Position numbers and translations under genes: made by a program. The notes beneath the pieces were generated by a model. That model ran no database searches. It was not told the DNA's origin and was given only the letters and a program-made list of their open reading frames with translations. 64,000 nt of DNA from Desulfuromonadales bacterium. GTDB lineage: Bacteria > Desulfobacterota > Desulfuromonadia > Desulfuromonadales > JACZKF01. Below are positions 58,701 to 64,000 of this stretch, piece after piece. Each line of letters opens with the position of its first letter. The first letter of the stretch is position 1. The stretch is from the NCBI GenBank assembly GCA_029289095.1, contig JARFUG010000008.1, positions 1-64,000 on the forward strand, given 5' to 3'.

Positions 58701-59393
58701 ATGACAAGAGAACTGATCATCGCCATCGACGGCCCCTCCGGAGCCGGAAAAAGCACCTTGAGCAGGCGTCTGGCCGCAACTCTCGGCTACATCAATATCG
58801 ATACCGGCGCGATGTACCGTGCGGTGGCGCTGGCGGCCCTTCGCACCGGGACCGATCCCGGCGACGAAGAGGCGCTCGAACGGCTCTGCGCCCGTCTCCA
58901 TATCGGCTTTGTCCGCAGCGAAAAGGGGGAGCGCGTCCTGCTCGAGGACGAGGACGTCTCGTCCGCTATCCGGACTCCGGAGATCAGTCTTCTGACCTCC
59001 CGCATCTCCGCCGTCGCCGCGGTGCGCCGCGATCTTGTGCGGCGTCAGCGCGACATGGGGGAGGAGGGGGGAGTCGTCCTGGAGGGACGCGACATCGGCA
59101 CCGTCGTCTTTCCTCATGCCGAAGTCAAATTCTTCCTCTCGGCCTCGGCAAGGGAGCGCGGCCGTCGACGTTTCGAGGAGCTGCAGGCCAAAGGGGTGGA
59201 CGTCGATCTCGAGCAGACCATCGCCGAGGTCGAAGCCCGCGACGCCGCGGATACGGCGCGTGAGCACGCACCGCTGCTGCAGGCCCCCGACGCCGTCGTC
59301 ATCGACTCCACGAATCTCGATATCGAGGAGGTTCTGGAGAAGATGCTCGAAATCGTAGAAAGCAGGCGCGTGGCGCTACGCGCCGGGCGCTAG
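58701..59393 (+). CDS. cmk: Cytidylate kinase
   Basis: IAIDGPSGAGKSTLSRRLAATLGYINIDTGAMYRA. Confidence 0.96.
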   Translation: MTRELIIAIDGPSGAGKSTLSRRLAATLGYINIDTGAMYRAVALAALRTGTDPGDEEALERLCARLHIGFVRSEKGERVLLEDEDVSSAIRTPEISLLTSRISAVAAVRRDLVRRQRDMGEEGGVVLEGRDIGTVVFPHAEVKFFLSASARERGRRRFEELQAKGVDVDLEQTIAEVEARDAADTAREHAPLLQAPDAVVIDSTNLDIEEVLEKMLEIVESRRVALRAGR

Positions 59394-59395
59394 TT

Positions 59396-59445
59396 AAAAC
59401 CAGGAGCCTAGAGCCAAGATCCTAGAGCCAAGAGCCTGAGAAGAT
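59396..59445. repeat. Degenerate heptamer-register array ending at the ispH start codon
   Basis: aaaacca|ggagcct|agagcca|agatcct|agagcca|agagcct|gagaaga. Confidence 0.8.
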
Positions 59446-60285
59446 ATGAACATCATCCTAGCCAAAAGCGCCGGTTTCTGCTTCGGCGTCAAGCGGGCGA
59501 CCGGCGTCGCCTTCGATGCTGCCGAAACCCATGACCAGATCTGCTCTCTGGGGCCCATCATCCACTCCCCCCAGGTGGTCGCCGCGCTGACCGAAAAAGG
59601 GGTCGAGGTGGTTGACCGCGTCGAGGACATTCCGGGTGGAGCCGTCATCATCCGCTCCCACGGCATCGCCGCCGACGAACTCGATGCGATCAGAAAGCGC
59701 CGGATCGAAATCGTCGACGCCACCTGTCCTTTTGTGCAGAAGGCCCAGGATTACGCCGCTTTGCTTCGCGACGAAGGTTACGTCGTCGTGGTCGTCGGTG
59801 AAGCCGAGCACCCTGAGGTGCGGGGAATCGTCTCCTTCGCCGCCGAAGGCGAGGTCTTTGTGGTGGCCGACCGCGACGAGGCGGCGAAGCTCCCTTTCCG
59901 TGGGCGCATGGGGCTCATCGCCCAGACGACGCAGTCCCAGGAGAATCTGCGCGAGGTGGTCGGCGCCTGTCTTGAAAAGTGCAAGGAGATGAGAGTCTTC
60001 AACACCATCTGCAATGCCACCTCCGAGCGTCAGAACGAAGCGCGGATCATCTCCCGGCAGGCCGATCTCATTCTGGTCATCGGCGGATACAATAGCGCGA
60101 ACACTACCCGCCTTGCCCAGATCTGCGCTGAGATCCAGCCCCGAACCCACCATGTGGAGACCGCCGACCAGATCGATCCCGTCTGGTTCGAAGGGATCGG
60201 GACGGTGGGAGTCACGGCCGGGGCATCGACTCCGAAATGGATCATCGAAGAGGTGCTGGAGAAGGTCGCCACCCTCGGGAAATAA
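59446..60285 (+). CDS. ispH: 4-hydroxy-3-methylbut-2-enyl diphosphate reductase
   Basis: ILAKSAGFCFGVKRAT, IVDATCPFVQKAQ. Confidence 0.96.
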   Translation: MNIILAKSAGFCFGVKRATGVAFDAAETHDQICSLGPIIHSPQVVAALTEKGVEVVDRVEDIPGGAVIIRSHGIAADELDAIRKRRIEIVDATCPFVQKAQDYAALLRDEGYVVVVVGEAEHPEVRGIVSFAAEGEVFVVADRDEAAKLPFRGRMGLIAQTTQSQENLREVVGACLEKCKEMRVFNTICNATSERQNEARIISRQADLILVIGGYNSANTTRLAQICAEIQPRTHHVETADQIDPVWFEGIGTVGVTAGASTPKWIIEEVLEKVATLGK

Positions 60286-60383
60286 GGTTTGCAGTTTCAA
60301 AATCATTGTGTTATCGTTCTTTTTCATGGCCATGCGCCAGTCTGTCGATACGACAGGAAATACCGCTAGGGGGTAACATCTTA

Positions 60384-62096
60384 ATGGTAAACGACAAGAC
60401 CAACCACGAGCCCGACTTCGAGATGGATGGCGAATTCGGCGACGAACAGAGCTTCAGCGAACTCTTCGAAAGCAGCATCAAGGAACTGAACGTCGGCGAC
60501 GTCGTCGAAGGCACCATCGTTCAGGTCAACCCGGATTCCGTCATCGTAGACGTCGGCTACAAGTCCGAGGGACTCATCCCTCTGCACGAATTTGCCGACG
60601 AAAGCGGGAAGGCCAATGTGAAGGTCGGCGACCGGATCGACGTCCTTTTTGAACACCGCGAAAACGAGAACGGCCTCATCGGCCTTTCCAAGGAGAAGGC
60701 TGACCGCCAGAAGGTCTGGAACGCCCTCGAGGAAGGGGCCGTCGTCGAAGGACGCATCGTCAGCCGTATCAAGGGCGGTCTCTCCGTCGATATCGGCGTG
60801 AGCGCATTCCTGCCCGGTTCTCAGGTCGATCTGCGGCCGGTGCGCAACCTCGACAAGTTGCTTGGCGATACGTTCGAGTTCAAGATCATCAAACTCAACA
60901 AGCGCCGCGGCAACATTGTTCTCTCTCGCCGGGTTCTGCTGGAAGAGCAGCGCGAAAGCCTGCGCACCGAAACCCTCAAGACTCTCGAAGAGGGGCAGGT
61001 CGTGGAAGGTGTCGTCAAGAACCTCACCGATTACGGCTGCTTCATTGATCTGGGCGGCATCGACGGGCTGCTGCACATCACCGACATGTCCTGGGGCCGG
61101 GTCAATCACCCCTCCGACATCCTGGCTGTAGGCGATAAGATCAATGTCAAGGTCCTCAAGTTCGACCGTGACAAAGAGCGCGTCTCCCTCGGGCTCAAGC
61201 AGGTTGCTCCCGATCCCTGGACCGATGTCGAAGCCAAGCATCCCGTCGGCGCCCGCGTCAGCGGCAAGGTTGTGAGCCTGACCGATTACGGCGCATTCAT
61301 CGAGCTTGAAGAAGGGGTCGAAGGCCTCATTCACGTTTCGGAGATGAGCTGGACCAAGCGCATCAAGCATCCGAACAAGATTCTGAACATCGGCGACGAA
61401 GTCGAGTCTGTCGTGCTGGCTCTCGATATCCCCAACCGCCGCATCTCCCTCGGCCTCAAACAGGCCGAATCGAATCCCTGGGATATCATCGGCGAGAAGT
61501 TCCCCATCGGAACGATCATCGAGGGGCAGGTTAAGAACATCACGGATTTCGGAATTTTCGTCGGCGTCGATGAAGGGATCGACGGGCTCGTCCACATCTC
61601 CGATCTCTCCTGGACCAAGCGTGTAAAGCACCCCTCCGAACTCTACAAGAAGGGTGACATCGTCAAGGCCGTCGTTCTCAACATCGATCGCGAGAACGAG
61701 CGCTTTTCCCTTGGGATCAAGCAGCTTCAGGAAGATCCCTGGCACTCGATCCCGGAGCGTTATGCTCCCGGAACGATCCTGAAGGGACAGGTCACCTCGG
61801 TCACCGATTTCGGCATCTTCCTCGAGATCGAGGAAGGGATCGAGGGGCTCATCCATGTCTCCGAGATCAGCAAGGAAAAGATCGATTCTCCCAAGACCTT
61901 CGCGAAGGTCGGTGAAGAGCTCGAGGCCGTCGTCCTCAACGTCGACACCGCCGACCGCAAGATCGCTCTTTCGGTCAAGCATCTGGCGGACCGCAAGGAG
62001 AAAGCCGAAGTCGACGCCTATCTCGGCGCCCAGAAGAAGGCGACTTCCAACTTCGGCGAACTTCTCCAGGGCGCACTCGGTAAGAAGGAAGATTGA
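60384..62096 (+). CDS. rpsA: 30S ribosomal protein S1
   Basis: Multiple S1 domains (e.g. VVEGVVKNLTDYGCFIDLGGIDGLLHITDMSW). Confidence 0.96.
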   Translation: MVNDKTNHEPDFEMDGEFGDEQSFSELFESSIKELNVGDVVEGTIVQVNPDSVIVDVGYKSEGLIPLHEFADESGKANVKVGDRIDVLFEHRENENGLIGLSKEKADRQKVWNALEEGAVVEGRIVSRIKGGLSVDIGVSAFLPGSQVDLRPVRNLDKLLGDTFEFKIIKLNKRRGNIVLSRRVLLEEQRESLRTETLKTLEEGQVVEGVVKNLTDYGCFIDLGGIDGLLHITDMSWGRVNHPSDILAVGDKINVKVLKFDRDKERVSLGLKQVAPDPWTDVEAKHPVGARVSGKVVSLTDYGAFIELEEGVEGLIHVSEMSWTKRIKHPNKILNIGDEVESVVLALDIPNRRISLGLKQAESNPWDIIGEKFPIGTIIEGQVKNITDFGIFVGVDEGIDGLVHISDLSWTKRVKHPSELYKKGDIVKAVVLNIDRENERFSLGIKQLQEDPWHSIPERYAPGTILKGQVTSVTDFGIFLEIEEGIEGLIHVSEISKEKIDSPKTFAKVGEELEAVVLNVDTADRKIALSVKHLADRKEKAEVDAYLGAQKKATSNFGELLQGALGKKED

Positions 62097-62107
62097 TCGT
62101 TGAACTC

Positions 62108-62132
62108 GAGCCCCCGCCCTGTGCGGGGGCTC
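62108..62132 (+). terminator. Hairpin after rpsA
   Basis: gagcccccgccctgtgcgggggctc, weak T-tail. Confidence 0.6.
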
Positions 62133-62150
62133 TGATCCTTTTGAGCCAAG

Positions 62151-63041
62151 ATGACCAAACGGCCCTTTCGCACGGCCCTTCTCGTCCTGGGCGCCATTTT
62201 TCTTGTCTTCGTGATCGGCGCCCTGGCCCTCTCCGGGTTCTCCGCGGGGGGCATCCTGTTTTCGTACAAACCTAAAGTCGGTGTCGTCGAGGTCACCGGG
62301 ATGATCGACTCCTCCCGGCAGGCCATCGAAGATCTGCACAACTTTCAAAACGACCGCTCCATCCGGGCTGTCGTCCTTCGCATCGATTCACCCGGCGGCG
62401 GCGTCGGTCCCTCGCAGGAAATTTACGAAGAGGTCCGCAAGCTCACGGAGATCAAGCCCGTCGTCGTCTCCATGGGCTCCGTAGCCGCCTCTGGCGGTTA
62501 CTACATGGCAGCCCCTGCCCAGAAGATCGTGGCCAATCCTGGGACGATCACCGGCAGCATCGGCGTCATTATGGAGATCGCGAATATCCAGGATCTTCTG
62601 GAAAAGATCGGGTTTCGCAGCCAGGTGATCAAAAGCGGCGATCACAAGGATATCGGGTCGATCGTTCGTCCTTTGAGCGACGAAGACCGCCGCATCCTTC
62701 AGGGAATCATCGACGACGTTCACATGCAGTTCATCGAAGCCGTCGCTGAAGGGCGCGGTATGAGCCCGGAGGAGGTCGCCCTGATTGCCGATGGGCGGAT
62801 TTTCACCGGAAGGCAGGCCCTTGAGGCGGGGCTTGTCGATGAACTCGGCAATCTGCAGGACAGCATCAAAGCAGCTGCCGAACTCGCCGGTGTCGTAGGT
62901 GAAGTAGAAATTGTCTATCCTCCCCGCAGGAGGACCGGGCTGTTATCGCATTTGATCGGAGACGTTGCATATCAGCTTCACCAGAGTCTGCAGGAGAGGG
63001 CTGGGGGCGGGTTGCGATTTGTATGGTCTGGAGTTTACTAG
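62151..63041 (+). CDS. sppA: Signal peptide peptidase SppA
   Basis: AVVLRIDSPGGGVGPSQEIYEEV, MGSVAASGGYYMAAPA. Confidence 0.94.
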   Translation: MTKRPFRTALLVLGAIFLVFVIGALALSGFSAGGILFSYKPKVGVVEVTGMIDSSRQAIEDLHNFQNDRSIRAVVLRIDSPGGGVGPSQEIYEEVRKLTEIKPVVVSMGSVAASGGYYMAAPAQKIVANPGTITGSIGVIMEIANIQDLLEKIGFRSQVIKSGDHKDIGSIVRPLSDEDRRILQGIIDDVHMQFIEAVAEGRGMSPEEVALIADGRIFTGRQALEAGLVDELGNLQDSIKAAAELAGVVGEVEIVYPPRRRTGLLSHLIGDVAYQLHQSLQERAGGGLRFVWSGVY

Positions 63042-63053
63042 GAGGCTTGCCAC

Positions 63054-63341
63054 ATGACAAAGAGCGAACTTATTGAGCGTCTTGCTATCACCGCCGGCAC
63101 CTTGAACAAGAAGGAGGCCGAACTGGTCGTGAACACCATTTTCGACAGCATCGGCGAAGCTCTCATCGACGGTGGCCGTGTCGAAATCCGGGGTTTCGGC
63201 TCCTTCAGCATCCGTCAACGCGACGGACGTGAAGCGCGCAATCCAAAAAGCGGGGACATTGTCAAGATCCCTCCCAAGAAAACCCCTTTCTTCAAAACGG
63301 GAAAGGAATTGCGCGAAAGGGTCAACGCCCTGGCGGTCTGA
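63054..63341 (+). CDS. ihfB: Integration host factor subunit beta
   Basis: MTKSELIERLAI...VEIRGFGSFSIRQRDGREARNPKSGD. Confidence 0.92.
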   Translation: MTKSELIERLAITAGTLNKKEAELVVNTIFDSIGEALIDGGRVEIRGFGSFSIRQRDGREARNPKSGDIVKIPPKKTPFFKTGKELRERVNALAV

Positions 63342-63360
63342 TGCCTGCTCTGAGCATCCG

Positions 63361-63401
63361 AAAAGGAAAAGGCTCCGTTGAAAGCGGAGCCTTTTCCTTT
63401 T
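63361..63401 (+). terminator. Rho-independent terminator after ihfB
   Basis: aaaaggaaaaggctccgttgaaagcggagccttttcctttt. Confidence 0.9.
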
Positions 63402-63669
63402 GGATCCCGGGGGGCGACGGGTCTCGAAATCTGGCCGTATTTTAAAATCATTGGCCCGCGCGGGTGCTTCAGGCGTCCCGCTGCCAAAGGCGGGCTGGCT
63501 CACCGCGACCCTGTTTCAGACCGTGTACTCGGAGTGTTGGCCAGTAGTTCAAGGTTCTCCGCCGCCGTCCCGGAATGCTGGATAGCCGTATCTAGAGCTT
63601 ATCAGGAGACTTTCCGGTGTCAACCAATGAAATTAGCTGGCTATAATTATTTTGCAGGTCGGTAAAAAG

Positions 63670-64000
63670 ATGCCGCTCCCGCCGCAAATTTTCCGTTTTC
63701 AGGTCTCCCCCGATGAGTCCGGTCGCCGACTCGATCAGGCCGTCGCTGCGCGTTTCGAAGAGCTCTCCAGGACGCTGATGCGCCGAATTATCGATCTCGG
63801 TGGCGTCCATGTGGCCGGACGCCGCGTGCGCAAGTCTTCCTATGCTCTGAAGGAAGGCGAGAGTGTCGAAATTCACATCGATGGCGGTCCTCTTGATCCT
63901 TTTCGTCTCACCGAAGAAGCCGTTCTTTTCCGGGACAGGCACCTGATTGCCCTGACCAAACCCGCAGGTGTCGAAACGCAGCCGACTCACGCCCGCTACA
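63670..64000 (+). CDS. RluA/RluD family pseudouridine synthase, partial (runs off window)
   Basis: MPLPPQIFRFQVSPDESGRRLDQAVAARF...S4-like domain...LIALTKPAGVETQPTHARY. Confidence 0.9.
   Translation, partial: MPLPPQIFRFQVSPDESGRRLDQAVAARFEELSRTLMRRIIDLGGVHVAGRRVRKSSYALKEGESVEIHIDGGPLDPFRLTEEAVLFRDRHLIALTKPAGVETQPTHARY

Noticed and set aside
60381-62348. 655-aa ORF antisense to rpsA
   Set aside because: Repetitive D/E-rich translation arising from repeated S1 domains on the other strand

Overview
The window looks like a GC-rich Desulfuromonadales/Geobacter-type chromosome. From about 9 kb onward it is mostly core metabolic and informational operons: lptFG, rpsB-tsf-pyrH-frr-ferredoxin-uppS-cdsA-dxr-rseP-tsaB, ilvD-ilvBNC, psd-pssA, leuA-leuC-leuD-leuB, two unlike asd genes, truA-rplM-rpsI-argC, queA-tgt-yajC-secDF, recJ, pheA-tyrA-aroA-cmk-ispH-rpsA-sppA-ihfB. 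The accessory part is the first ~8 kb. There, four AT-richer genes (two-TM protein, NTPase-TIR fusion, DUF3800, HNH nuclease) end at attC-like R'' motifs. The first two junctions carry complete attC-like imperfect palindromes ending in GTTATGC. The block therefore reads as an integron-style cassette array without a visible integrase, carrying a candidate TIR anti-phage gene. It is bracketed by three ~92-bp short elements: two direct copies on the left and one inverted on the right. Downstream is a decayed REP-associated transposase fragment and an exact 110-bp duplication 2,040 bp apart. Other notable signals are a leucine-type T-box leader before leuA, a probable ATT start for cdsA, a hairpin over the recJ ribosome-binding region, and a family of 7-bp-register intergenic arrays placed directly upstream of operon genes. 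All calls come from reading the sequence and the supplied ORFs; no database search or folding was run.
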